A DNA stretch of 28,633 nt from Methanobacteriota archaeon (GTDB lineage Archaea > Halobacteriota > Methanomicrobia > Methanomicrobiales > Methanoculleaceae): NCBI GenBank assembly GCA_023457135.1, contig JAEWMO010000116.1, forward strand, positions 1 to 28,633. The letters are read 5' to 3'. Numbering within the stretch: the first letter of the stretch is position 1; every line of letters starts with the position of its first letter. The notes below the pieces were generated by a model. It worked only from the letters and a program-made list of their open reading frames with translations, was not told the DNA's origin and searched no databases. Shown piece by piece: positions 7,400 to 15,875 of the stretch. A program made the translations under genes and the position numbers.

Positions 7400-9046
7400 A
7401 TGAAGCCCCGTTACCTGCTCATTCTTCTCCTTGCCGCCGCCGTTGCCGGGGGGCTCTTCTTCCTCCTCCCGGCCGGCGACGGGGACCCATCGGTCGACCT
7501 TGTGGTGATCTTCACGTCGGACCTGCACGGTCAGGTGGAGCCCTACCTGAACGAGACCGGGTGCATGGTCGGCGGGCTCTCCCGGATCGCCACAATATCG
7601 AGAGAGTTCGAGGGTGCTGCCGACGGCGTGCTCCTCCTCTCCGCGGGCGACGACCTCACCGGGACGATGTACAGCACGTTTGAGGGCGAGCCCGAACTGC
7701 GGGCGATGACCCTCGCCGGCTACGACGCCGCCTGCCCCGGCAATCACGAGTTCGATTACGGCGCCCCCGCCTACTGGAACGCGACCCGCCATGCCGGGTT
7801 CCCGATCGTCTGCGCAAACCTGATCCACTCCGGGAACGGGACGGTGCAGCCCTCGGCGATCCTCGACGCCGGCGGGGTGAAGGTAGGGGTCTTCGGGCTG
7901 ATGACGCCCGACCTCGCCCGACTCTCCCGGCCCGGCGACGGGGTCCGGGTCGATCCCGACCTTGCGGAGGTTGCCGCACGGACGGTGGCGGACCTCCGGG
8001 CAGAGGGAGCGGCGATCGTGATCGCCCTCACCCACACGGGGATGGAACTCGACCGCGAGGTCGCCCGGTCGGTTGCGGGCATCGACCTGATCGTCGGCGG
8101 GCATGACCATATCTACGCAAACGAGACGGTCGAGGGCCCCGGCGGCTGGAAGACCATCATCGTCAGCGACGGGATGCGGGGAGAACGGATCGGGGTGCTC
8201 CGGTTCACCTGCACCGGGACGGGGATCACGGACCCGTCATGGAAATGGGTCTTCCTCGACGAGACCGTCCCCGCGGACCCGGCGGTGGATGCGCTCCTCG
8301 CCTCCTACCTCCAGGAGCACCGGGCGGCCGTCAACGGGACGGCGGGGGTGCTTGCGGCGCCGCTCGACCTCCGGAGGAGCGCGGTGCGGGGCGGCGAAGC
8401 GGCCGCGGGCAACCTGGTCGCCGACGCCTGGCGGGCGGCGGTCCCCGGGGCGGATATCGCGCTCGTGAACGGCGGCGGCATCCGGGGGGATACCATCATC
8501 CCGGCCGGGCCGCTCTCCCGCGAGGATCTGGAGACGATCCTCCCCTTCCAGAACAGGCTTGTTGCCGTCAGCCTGACCGGCGGGCAGATCCGGCAGGCGC
8601 TGGAGATCTCCGCCGCCGCCCTCTCGGAGGAGACGAGCGGGGTCGCCTCCGGTGGGTTCCTGCAGGTGAGCGGTCTTGCCTTCACCATCGATGCGGGTGC
8701 GACGCCGTATACCGCGACCTACGACGCCGACGGCACGCCGCACGTCGTTCACCCGGGCAACCGTGTCAGGAACGTCTCCGTGACCTTTGACGGCACAACG
8801 GCGCCCCTCGAGGACGGCCGCACCTACCGGGTGGTGATGAGCGGGTTTACCGCCGGCGGCGGGGACGGTTACGCTCTCTTCATGGGGGCGGACGTGGCCG
8901 CGCCGGGCGTCTCTGACATCGATCCCGTTCTTGAGTACCTGCGCGTGAACGTGCCTGCAGCCCCGACGGTCGAGGGAAGGATCACGGTCGTCAATGCGAC
9001 GGGACTGAAGGGTATTTATGCCGGTCAGGGCCACGTACCCGGGTGA
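7400..9046 (+). CDS. Exported 5'-nucleotidase / 2',3'-cyclic phosphodiesterase family protein
   Basis: This 548-residue protein begins with a hydrophobic signal segment (residues 5-24). The metallophosphatase domain shows the two-metal motifs 'SDLHG' (D41, H43), 'GDDLTG' (D84), 'GNHEFDYG' (N115, H116), 'ALTHTG' and 'GGHDHIY'. The C-terminal nucleotide-binding domain shows 'NGGGIRGD' and 'TAGGGDGY'. The family hydrolyses nucleotides or cyclic nucleotides outside the cell for phosphate or nucleoside salvage. The ATG at 7400 is chosen because the signal sequence begins there; an in-frame ATG at 7337 would overlap the protease gene. It ends 2 bases before the next ATG, so the two are co-transcribed. 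Confidence 0.92.
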   Translation: MKPRYLLILLLAAAVAGGLFFLLPAGDGDPSVDLVVIFTSDLHGQVEPYLNETGCMVGGLSRIATISREFEGAADGVLLLSAGDDLTGTMYSTFEGEPELRAMTLAGYDAACPGNHEFDYGAPAYWNATRHAGFPIVCANLIHSGNGTVQPSAILDAGGVKVGVFGLMTPDLARLSRPGDGVRVDPDLAEVAARTVADLRAEGAAIVIALTHTGMELDREVARSVAGIDLIVGGHDHIYANETVEGPGGWKTIIVSDGMRGERIGVLRFTCTGTGITDPSWKWVFLDETVPADPAVDALLASYLQEHRAAVNGTAGVLAAPLDLRRSAVRGGEAAAGNLVADAWRAAVPGADIALVNGGGIRGDTIIPAGPLSREDLETILPFQNRLVAVSLTGGQIRQALEISAAALSEETSGVASGGFLQVSGLAFTIDAGATPYTATYDADGTPHVVHPGNRVRNVSVTFDGTTAPLEDGRTYRVVMSGFTAGGGDGYALFMGADVAAPGVSDIDPVLEYLRVNVPAAPTVEGRITVVNATGLKGIYAGQGHVPG

Positions 9047-9048
9047 CC

Positions 9049-9648
9049 ATGAAACCACAGAGCCTGATGATCGCCGGGGTTCTTGCGGTTGCCCTCGTCG
9101 CCGTCATCGCGGTCCTGATGCCCGGCCTCGCTGCACCGCCGCCCGCCGGCACGGGTGAGGAGAATCTCACCCCGATCGCTGTCCCGGCGCCCGTTCCCGG
9201 GAACGGCACCTACGTCAACGCCACCTACGGCTATGCTCTCACCTGCCCGGAGGGGTGGTTCTACACCGAGTCCGGGGAGAGTGTCTGGTTCTCCTCGCCG
9301 GTGAAGCATGAGGAGGTCCGGGTGAACGCGATCCCCCTTTCCGATGGCAGGAATACCACCGATACGGAGGAGACCCTCCTCGCACTGAACGCAACCTACG
9401 CAAAGGACCTCGCGTCCGGAATCGACGCCGAGTGGGTCTCAACGGAGAGGATCTCCCTCGGCGGCAGTCCGGGCTACATGTCGGCATTCTCCGCCCCCAT
9501 CAACGAAGAGGACGACTACACCTTCATCGCCCGCTACACCGTCCGGAACGGGACCCTCTACTCGGTCATGCACACGGTCTTCCCGCCGGAGTACGACATC
9601 TACAACGCCGACGCGGCCGTGACGGCGGAGTCGTTCCGGTTCCTCTAA
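9049..9648 (+). CDS. Exported PsbP-like domain protein
   Basis: This 199-residue protein has an N-terminal hydrophobic helix (about residues 6-26), a Pro/Ala linker and then a single domain beginning 'YVNATYGYALTCPEGW'. The Y-x-N-x-x-Y-G-aromatic-x-P-x-G-W pattern is typical of the PsbP/Mog1p-like fold found in many archaeal surface proteins. Several Asn-x-Thr/Ser sites suggest an extracellular, possibly glycosylated domain. The ATG at 9049 is preferred to a GTG at 9043 that overlaps the preceding stop. It is the last gene of the exported cluster. Its function is unknown. Confidence 0.8.
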   Translation: MKPQSLMIAGVLAVALVAVIAVLMPGLAAPPPAGTGEENLTPIAVPAPVPGNGTYVNATYGYALTCPEGWFYTESGESVWFSSPVKHEEVRVNAIPLSDGRNTTDTEETLLALNATYAKDLASGIDAEWVSTERISLGGSPGYMSAFSAPINEEDDYTFIARYTVRNGTLYSVMHTVFPPEYDIYNADAAVTAESFRFL

Positions 9649-9651
9649 TCC

Positions 9652-9677
9652 ATTTTTGGCCTGCCGCCGAAAAAAAG
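9652..9677. terminator. Bidirectional terminator region
   Basis: A T5 run (9653-9657) follows the PsbP-like gene on the plus strand. An A7 run (9670-9676) provides a T-run for the minus-strand gene ending at 9739. Confidence 0.5.
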
Positions 9678-9738
9678 ATGATTGTGTGGTAGGGTTTCAA
9701 GCAGTCTGGTTGGTAGGGCGTTTTTCTGAGATTTCCGG

Positions 9739-9903
9739 TCAGTCGTTCTCCTCTTCGGTGCATACCGGTATCTCCGGGGGGAGGGTCGCTTCGGGTGAGA
9801 TGTTGAAGTAGGGCTCGATGACCGGGTCGTTCTCACGGTCGTGATACTGTTGTCCTCCACCCCGTGTCAGCATCCAGAGGCGAATCTGCTGGAGTAATGT
9901 CAC
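9739..9903 (-). CDS. Possible small protein of 54 residues (GTG start)
   Basis: The frame from GTG at 9903 encodes a short protein with a hydrophobic/basic start (LLQQIRLWML), a 'TRGGGQQYHD' centre and an acidic, Pro-rich tail. The third-codon G/C preference from the centre onward matches the genes around it, while the upstream in-frame extension to an ATG at 9957 does not. An AAAGGA stretch precedes the GTG at Shine-Dalgarno distance. It lies downstream of mutL on the same strand with its own TATA-like TTTATTC near 9976. No homologue is recognised. It could also be a chance frame. Confidence 0.42.
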   Translation of the reverse strand: MTLLQQIRLWMLTRGGGQQYHDRENDPVIEPYFNISPEATLPPEIPVCTEEEND

Positions 9904-9949
9904 ATGATTCAATCCTTTCGTCTGCAGCGGGTGAACCCCCCTGTGACAT
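9897..9949 (-). promoter_or_regulatory. Leader stem that would cover a GTG start codon
   Basis: On the minus-strand RNA, AUGUCACA (9949-9942) is perfectly complementary to UGUGACAU (9904-9897). The second arm includes the GTG start codon at 9903, and the loop contains the AAAGGA ribosome-binding candidate. A smaller GGGTTCACCC hairpin lies inside. Confidence 0.35.
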
Positions 9950-10090
9950 ATAGCCATTCTTATCCTTCGAGAATAAAGCCATTGTGATACGGGATTTGAG
10001 CAATATCCCCTCTGTAAGTGTGGATATCGAAAAAACGGTGTTGATTTGGGGTTATTTCATCCCCGGGATCGCCCGGCCCGGCGGCCGCCC

Positions 10091-11857
10091 TCAACTCCGC
10101 CGGAAAAGGCCGTCGAGTTTCCGTTTATCGAACGCGACCACCGTCGGCCTCCCGTGGGGGCAGGTCCAGGGTGTCTTCGTCCGGGCGAGCTGGGCGAGGA
10201 GGCGTTTCTGCTGGTCATGCGTGAGACGGGCGCCGGCCTTCACCGCCCCCCTGCAGGCGACGATGCAGGTGACGGCCTCGCGCCGGTCGGGTGCGGTGCG
10301 GGATTCGCCGTCCAGGATCTCGGCGATCGTCTCCCTGACGGCCTCCGGGTCCTCGACGGCTCCGAGGGCTGCCGGCACCGCCCGGACGGCGAAGGTGTCC
10401 CGGCCGAACTCCTCGACGGTGAACCCCTCGTCCGCGAGGAGGGGTATCGCGTCCCGGAGCGCTGCCGAGTCCTTCGGGGGGAGGGAGAGGACGACCGGCA
10501 TGAGCAGTTCCTGCGACCCCGCGGCCTTATCGCGCTCTTCCGAGACCCGGTCGTAGAGGATCCGCTCGTGGGCCGCGTGCTGGTCGACGAGGTAGAGGGT
10601 GCCGTCGGCCCCCTCCGCGACGATGTAGGTCGCGGCCACCTGCCCGACCGGTTCCATCGCGGGGAGGAGGTTCTCCTGCCCCTCCGCCTCCGTCCGGCGG
10701 AGCTGCCTCTCGGAGAGGGCAACCTCACGGTGTCCGGGGGCGTAGGCGGCTTCGGCCTCGCGGGCCGCCGGGGCGGGGTCCGGCACTCGTTCTGGCTCCT
10801 CCGCGGTGAGCTGCTGCTGCACGGGCTCCGCCGGTGTCTCCCCGACGAGGTCGTGCCCGGCGAGCGCCTCCTCGACCGCGGCCGTGACCGCCGCGAGGAT
10901 CTCCCGTTCCCGGGAGAGGCGGACCTCCCGCTTCGTCGGGTGGACGTTGACGTCCACGAGATCGGTGTCGAGCACGAGATCGAGGAACGCCACGGGGTAG
11001 CGGTCCTTCGGGAGGAGGGTCCCGTAGCCCTCCCGGATGGCGGCGGCGATCGGCCGGGAGGAGATGGCCCTCCCGTTGATGCTGATAAAGACCTGCGAGG
11101 GGTTCCCCCTGCTCTCCGAGGGCCGGGAGATGTAGCCGCCGATGCGGAGGAAGGGGAGCCTCCCCTCGACCGGGACGAGCGCCCGGGCGAGGTCCGCCCC
11201 ATACAGGCCGGCGATGATGGCAAGGAGCCCCCCGGCCCGCTGGGTCGCCATCCGCTCCTTCCCGTTGTGGATGACCCGGAAGGCGACCTCGCCGTGGGCG
11301 AGCGAGAGGTTCTCGACGACGCCGTAGAGGTGGGCGAGCTCGGTGTTCCTGCTCTTCAAGAACTTCCGGCGGGCGGGGGTGTTGTAGAAGAGGTGCTCCA
11401 CGACGATCGTCGTCCCCTCCGGCGCCCCGACCTCGCTCTTCTCCACGACCTCGCCGCCCCGGACGACGATCCGGGTCCCGGCAAGCGCCCCGGCGCCCCG
11501 CGGGCGGGTGATCAACGTCACCTCCGCGACGGCGGCGATGCTCGCGAGCGCCTCGCCCCGGAACCCGAGCGTCCGGATTGCGGAGAGGTCGGTGATATCG
11601 CGGATCTTGCTCGTCGCGTGGGGATGGAACGCGAGGACCGCCTCCTCCGGCGTCATCCCCTCGCCGTCGTCGGTCACCCGGATCTTCGTGATCCCGGCCA
11701 TATCCGACGTGACGTCGAGGAGGATGCTCGTCGCGCCCGCGTCGACGGCGTTCTCGAGGAGTTCCTTTGCCACCGACGCGGGCCGCTCCACGACCTCGCC
11801 GGCGGCGATCTGGTTCACGGTGTCCGGGTCGAGGACCCGGATCTTTCCATCGGTCAT
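10091..11857 (-). CDS. mutL: DNA mismatch repair protein MutL
   Basis: This 588-residue protein couples mismatch recognition by MutS to strand removal. The GHKL ATPase domain shows E32 and N36 in 'KELLENAVDAGA', 'DDGEGM' at 63-68 and 'GFRGEAL' at 98-104. The C-terminal part has 'DQHAAHE' (425-431), 'ACR' (534-536) and 'CPHGRPT' (566-572), the set that marks nicking-endonuclease MutL proteins. The last acidic residue of the first motif is Asp436, where the consensus has Glu. A variable linker lies between about 335 and 400. The ATG at 11857 overlaps the mutS TGA by ATGA, which decides the start over a GTG nine bases upstream. Bacterial-type MutL in archaea is generally attributed to transfer. 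Confidence 0.96.
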   Translation of the reverse strand: MTDGKIRVLDPDTVNQIAAGEVVERPASVAKELLENAVDAGATSILLDVTSDMAGITKIRVTDDGEGMTPEEAVLAFHPHATSKIRDITDLSAIRTLGFRGEALASIAAVAEVTLITRPRGAGALAGTRIVVRGGEVVEKSEVGAPEGTTIVVEHLFYNTPARRKFLKSRNTELAHLYGVVENLSLAHGEVAFRVIHNGKERMATQRAGGLLAIIAGLYGADLARALVPVEGRLPFLRIGGYISRPSESRGNPSQVFISINGRAISSRPIAAAIREGYGTLLPKDRYPVAFLDLVLDTDLVDVNVHPTKREVRLSREREILAAVTAAVEEALAGHDLVGETPAEPVQQQLTAEEPERVPDPAPAAREAEAAYAPGHREVALSERQLRRTEAEGQENLLPAMEPVGQVAATYIVAEGADGTLYLVDQHAAHERILYDRVSEERDKAAGSQELLMPVVLSLPPKDSAALRDAIPLLADEGFTVEEFGRDTFAVRAVPAALGAVEDPEAVRETIAEILDGESRTAPDRREAVTCIVACRGAVKAGARLTHDQQKRLLAQLARTKTPWTCPHGRPTVVAFDKRKLDGLFRRS

Positions 11858-14475
11858 CGGTCGCACCTCTCCCCGTTTGCCATCTTCCGGAGGCGGCAGA
11901 GGGTGTTCAGGGCTTCTATCGGTGTCATCTCGTCAGGGTTGAGCCTCTTGAGTTCCCCGACCGCCGGGTTCTCCGCGACCGCTCTCTCACCGGAGTCGAC
12001 GAGGAGCATCTGGGTGTAGCGGGGCGCCCGCGGTCCGGCCGGGATCTCCCGTGTGGATGCTTCCTTGAGGAGTTCCATCGCCCGGTCGGTCACCTTCTTC
12101 GGGACCCCGGCGAGGTGTGCCACGTGGACGCCGTAACTCCGGTCGGTCGCGCCGGGGATGATCTTCCGGAGGAAGACGACGTCCTCTCCCGTATCCCTCA
12201 CGGCGAAGTGGAAGTTCTTTACCCGCTTCTGCGCCCCCTCAAGGTCGATCAGGTCGTGGAAGTGGGTCGCAAAGAGCGTCCGCGGCCCGGCGGAGACCTT
12301 CCCGTGCAGGAACTCCACTACTGACCGGGCAATGGCGCACCCATCAAGCGTGCTCGTCCCCCGCCCTATCTCGTCGAGGATGACCAGGCTCCGCGCCGTC
12401 GCGTTGTTCAGGATGTTCGCGAGTTCCAGCATCTCGACCATGAACGTCGACTGCCCTGAGGCGAGGTCGTCGAACGCCCCGACCCTGGTGAAGACCCGGT
12501 CGACGATCCCGACGGTCGCATGGCGGGCCGGGACGAAACTCCCCATCTGGGCCATGATGCAGCAGAGCGCCACCGCCCGCATGTAGGTGGACTTCCCCGC
12601 CATGTTCGCCCCGGTGATGATCATGATCTGGTCGCCGGCCGAGTCGAGGTCCGTGTCGTTCGGGACGAACGGGACCGGGAGGTGCCGCTCCACGACCGGG
12701 TGGCGGCCGTCGCGGATGACTATCCGGCCGCTCTCCTCGATGACCGGGCGGGAGTAGCCGTAGCGTGCCGCGACCTCGGCGAGGGCCGCATAGACGTCGA
12801 GCAGCCCCACGGCACGTGCGGTCGCCTGGAGGCCGGTGACCTCTTCTGCGAGCGTCCGGACAAGTTCGGCGTAGATCTCCGCCTCGAGCGCCCCGAGCCG
12901 CTCTTCGGCGGTCGCGATCATCGCCTCCTTCTCCCGGAGGTCGGGTATCGTGTAGCGCTCGCCGTTCGCGGTCGTCTGCCGCCGCTCGTACTCCGGCGGG
13001 ACCAGGTGCAGGTTCGGCCTCGTCACCTCGATGTAGTAGCCGAAGACCCGGTTGTAGGCGACCTTGAGCGACTTGATGCCGGTCCGCTCCCGCTCCTGCT
13101 GCTGGAACTCCACGATCCAGTCCTTCCCGGTCGTCGCGAGGTGCCGGAGCTCGTCGAGCTTCGCGTCGAACCCCTCCCGGATCATACCGCCGGACTTCGC
13201 GAGCGCCGGGGGGTCGGCGACGATCGCCCGCCCGACAAGGTCGATGACGGAGGCGTGGTCGCCCATCGCATCGAGGGCCTCGCGGACGAGGGCGGGGACA
13301 TCAGCCGCAAAGAGCGTCTTCACGTCAGGGATCGCCTCGAGTGACTCTTTCAGCGTCGCGAGATCGCGGGGGCCGGCGTTGCCGTAGGCGATCCTTCCTG
13401 CGATCCGCTCGATGTCGGCGAAGTCGCCGAGGGTCGCGCGGAGCGCCTGCCGCTCGATGGAGTGATCGATGAGCCACGCCACGGCATCGAGCCTCGCCTC
13501 GATCGCCTCCTTCTGGACCAGGGGGCCGATCACGAACGACCTCATCGTCCGGCTCCCCATCGAGGTCTCCGTGACGTCGAGGGCGGCAAGAAGGGTGCTC
13601 CCGTCCCCCTCGCCCCGGATGCCGGTCGTGATCTCCAGGTTCCGGAGGGTGATCGCATCAAGGATCATGTTCCCCGACGGTATCCTTGTCGCAAGCCCTG
13701 TGATGTGGGAGAGGGGCGACCGCTGGGTCTCCTGTGCGTAGCAGAGCGCCGCCCCGGCCGCCGCGACGGCGCCCGCTATCCCGGCGCACCCGTAGCCGTC
13801 GAGCGTCGCCGTCCCGAACTGCCCGCAGAGGCGTTCGCACGCCGTATCGGGGTCGAACGCATCGTCGCGGTAGCGGCTCACCGTCACGCCGAGCGACTCG
13901 AGCCGGCGGGGGAGCCCGTCGTCGAGGCTCTCCGGGACGATCACCTCCGTCGGGCGGTAGCGGACCGCCTCCGAGACGATCTCGGCGTAGTCGCGGCCGG
14001 CGCTCCCGGCGGAGACGAAGAACTCGCCGGTGGAGACGTCCAGGAACGCGAGACCGTAGGTATCCTTGCGGTCGGGGGCGATCGCCATCAGGTACCGGGC
14101 GCCGGCCGATCCGAGCATCGAGGAGTCGATCAGGGTCCCCGGCGTGATCACCCTCGTGACGTCGCGCTTCACGACGCCCTTTGCGGTCTTCGGGTCCTCA
14201 ATCTGGTCGCAGATCACGACCTTGTAGCCCTTCCCCACCAGGCGGGCGATGTAGCCGTCGGCGGCGTGGTGCGGGACGCCCGCAAGCGGCATCCTATCAC
14301 CGTTCTTATCCTTCCCCCGCGCCGTCAGGGTGATGTCGAGTTCGCGGGCCACCACGCCGGCGTCTTCGCCGAACGTCTCGTAGAAGTCCCCCATCCGGAA
14401 GAAGAGGATGGCGTCGGGGTAACGGGTCTTCACCGAGTAATATTGTCGCATTGCCGGGGTCGGTCCGTCGGTCAT
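11854..14475 (-). CDS. mutS: DNA mismatch repair protein MutS
   Basis: This 873-residue protein is the normal length for MutS1. The N-terminal mismatch-binding domain has the Phe-x-Glu motif in 'GDFYETFGED' (F31, E33). Connector, lever and clamp domains follow. The ABC-type ATPase has Walker A 'GANMAGKST' (622-630), Walker B 'LVILDEIGRGTST' and 'FATHFHDL'. A C-terminal 'PIEALNTLCRL' segment matches the MutS dimerisation tail. Unlike the archaeal MutS5-type proteins, it keeps the mismatch-reading residues, so it should act in true mismatch repair with the overlapping mutL. GGAG sits 5 bases before the ATG. It is divergent from the leuC-like gene. Confidence 0.97.
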   Translation of the reverse strand: MTDGPTPAMRQYYSVKTRYPDAILFFRMGDFYETFGEDAGVVARELDITLTARGKDKNGDRMPLAGVPHHAADGYIARLVGKGYKVVICDQIEDPKTAKGVVKRDVTRVITPGTLIDSSMLGSAGARYLMAIAPDRKDTYGLAFLDVSTGEFFVSAGSAGRDYAEIVSEAVRYRPTEVIVPESLDDGLPRRLESLGVTVSRYRDDAFDPDTACERLCGQFGTATLDGYGCAGIAGAVAAAGAALCYAQETQRSPLSHITGLATRIPSGNMILDAITLRNLEITTGIRGEGDGSTLLAALDVTETSMGSRTMRSFVIGPLVQKEAIEARLDAVAWLIDHSIERQALRATLGDFADIERIAGRIAYGNAGPRDLATLKESLEAIPDVKTLFAADVPALVREALDAMGDHASVIDLVGRAIVADPPALAKSGGMIREGFDAKLDELRHLATTGKDWIVEFQQQERERTGIKSLKVAYNRVFGYYIEVTRPNLHLVPPEYERRQTTANGERYTIPDLREKEAMIATAEERLGALEAEIYAELVRTLAEEVTGLQATARAVGLLDVYAALAEVAARYGYSRPVIEESGRIVIRDGRHPVVERHLPVPFVPNDTDLDSAGDQIMIITGANMAGKSTYMRAVALCCIMAQMGSFVPARHATVGIVDRVFTRVGAFDDLASGQSTFMVEMLELANILNNATARSLVILDEIGRGTSTLDGCAIARSVVEFLHGKVSAGPRTLFATHFHDLIDLEGAQKRVKNFHFAVRDTGEDVVFLRKIIPGATDRSYGVHVAHLAGVPKKVTDRAMELLKEASTREIPAGPRAPRYTQMLLVDSGERAVAENPAVGELKRLNPDEMTPIEALNTLCRLRKMANGERCDR

Positions 14476-14581
14476 CGCTTCTCCTTATACAATCCGCATG
14501 GGGCCACATAAGGGTACTCCCCCAAAATCTCGCAGGATTCGGCCCCGATTACCTGCACCACCCGGGCGCTCCTGCCAAACT

Positions 14582-14589
14582 ACATACGC
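14582..14589 (+). promoter_or_regulatory. Possible TATA box of the aconitase-family operon
   Basis: ACATACGC, in the only moderately AT-rich stretch before the gene, lies about 33 bases upstream of the ATG at 14619. It would give a very short leader. No Shine-Dalgarno sequence precedes that ATG. Confidence 0.3.
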
Positions 14590-14618
14590 CTGGAGCGCGT
14601 ACCAGAACGCGATAGCAT

Positions 14619-15872
14619 ATGGCAGCGACTATCGCAGAGAAGATATTCTCGATGAAGTGCGGCAGATCCGTCCGCGCGGGCGATGTGGTGATGGCACCGG
14701 TGGATGCGGCGATGATCCACGACATCACCGGCCCGCTTGCGGTCAGGGTCTTTGGCGAGATGGGCGGAGAGCGTGTATTTGATCCGGAACGGATTATTAT
14801 GCTCTTCGACCACCAGGTCCCCGCCGACTCGATACCGGCTGCCGAGAACCACGTCTTCATGCGGCAGTTTGCACAGGAGCAGGGGATCCACAACTACGAC
14901 CTCCTCGAGGGCGTCTGCCACCAGGTCGTCATGGAGAAGGGGCGGGCGGCGCCGGGCGAGATCATCGTCGGGACCGACTCGCACACCTGCACCTACGGTG
15001 CGGCGGGGGCGTTCGCGACGGGGATCGGTTCGACCGATATGGGGTTCGTCCTGAAGTTCGGGGCGCTCTACTTCCGGGTGCCCGAGAGCATCCTCCTTGA
15101 GGTCGAGGGGAAGTTCGGCCGGCGGGTGGGGGCAAAAGACCTCATCCTCTCGCTTGCCGGGGATATCGGCGCTGATGGGGCAACCTACATGGCGCTTGAG
15201 TTCACCGGTAAGGCGATCGAGAAGATGAACATGGCCGGCAGGATGACCTGCGCGAATATGGCGATCGAGATGGGCGCGAAGGCCGGGATCGTCCGGCCCG
15301 ACGCGGCCACCTGGGACTACGTCGGCGCCCGCCGGGATATCGAGCCCTTCGACCTCGCGGGCGATCCGGACGCGGCCTACCGGGAGCGGCGGCACTACGA
15401 CGTCACCGACCTCGCCCCCCAGGTCGCCGTCCCCCACAACGTCGATAACGTCGTCGACGTCACAAAGGTCGCGGGGACAAAGGTCGACCAGGTCTTCATC
15501 GGCTCCTGCACGAACGGGCGCTACGAAGACCTCTTCGAGGCGGCCGAAGCGATGGGGAGCGCTGACCGCTTCGCGGACGGGGTCCGGGTGATCGTCATCC
15601 CGGCCTCGCGGACGGAGTACCTCAAGGCTCTCCGGGCCGGCCTCATCGAGCGGTTCGTCGAGGCGGGAGCCCTCGTGGAGGCGCCGTGCTGCGGCCCCTG
15701 CATGGGCGGGGCGTTCGGGCTCCTTGCCCCCGGCGAGGTCTCGCTCTCGACATCGAACCGGAACTTCCGGGGGAGGCAGGGGAGCACCCAGGCCCTGGTC
15801 TACCTCTCGTCGCCGGCGACGGCGGCGGCAAGCGCCCTCTATGGTGAGATCACCGACCCGAGGGAGGTGTGA
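14619..15872 (+). CDS. leuC: 3-isopropylmalate dehydratase / homoaconitase large subunit
   Basis: This 417-residue subunit carries the [4Fe-4S] cluster of an isomerising hydro-lyase. Cluster ligands are C297 in 'IGSCTNGR' and C358/C361 in 'CCGPCMGG'. 'GTDSHTCTYGA' (118-128) and the C-terminal 'STSNRNFRGRQG' are family substrate and active-site segments. The protein is the short, two-subunit archaeal type. Methanogens have two paralogous systems: isopropylmalate isomerase for leucine, and homoaconitase (AksD) for the 2-oxoacid chain of coenzyme B. The large subunit does not separate them reliably, so the symbol is provisional. The small subunit follows after 3 bases. Confidence 0.85.
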   Translation: MAATIAEKIFSMKCGRSVRAGDVVMAPVDAAMIHDITGPLAVRVFGEMGGERVFDPERIIMLFDHQVPADSIPAAENHVFMRQFAQEQGIHNYDLLEGVCHQVVMEKGRAAPGEIIVGTDSHTCTYGAAGAFATGIGSTDMGFVLKFGALYFRVPESILLEVEGKFGRRVGAKDLILSLAGDIGADGATYMALEFTGKAIEKMNMAGRMTCANMAIEMGAKAGIVRPDAATWDYVGARRDIEPFDLAGDPDAAYRERRHYDVTDLAPQVAVPHNVDNVVDVTKVAGTKVDQVFIGSCTNGRYEDLFEAAEAMGSADRFADGVRVIVIPASRTEYLKALRAGLIERFVEAGALVEAPCCGPCMGGAFGLLAPGEVSLSTSNRNFRGRQGSTQALVYLSSPATAAASALYGEITDPREV

Positions 15873-15875
15873 ACA

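Noticed and set aside
9645..9860. Alternative minus-strand frame overlapping the small gene at 9739-9903
   Set aside because: Its Ser/Thr/Arg-rich translation and codon usage are not gene-like, and it runs into the terminator region.
10046..12019. A 657-codon plus-strand open frame opposite mutL
   Set aside because: It lies entirely antisense to motif-complete mutL and the end of mutS. Its Arg/Asp/Gly/Pro-rich translation is the usual by-product of high-GC third positions.
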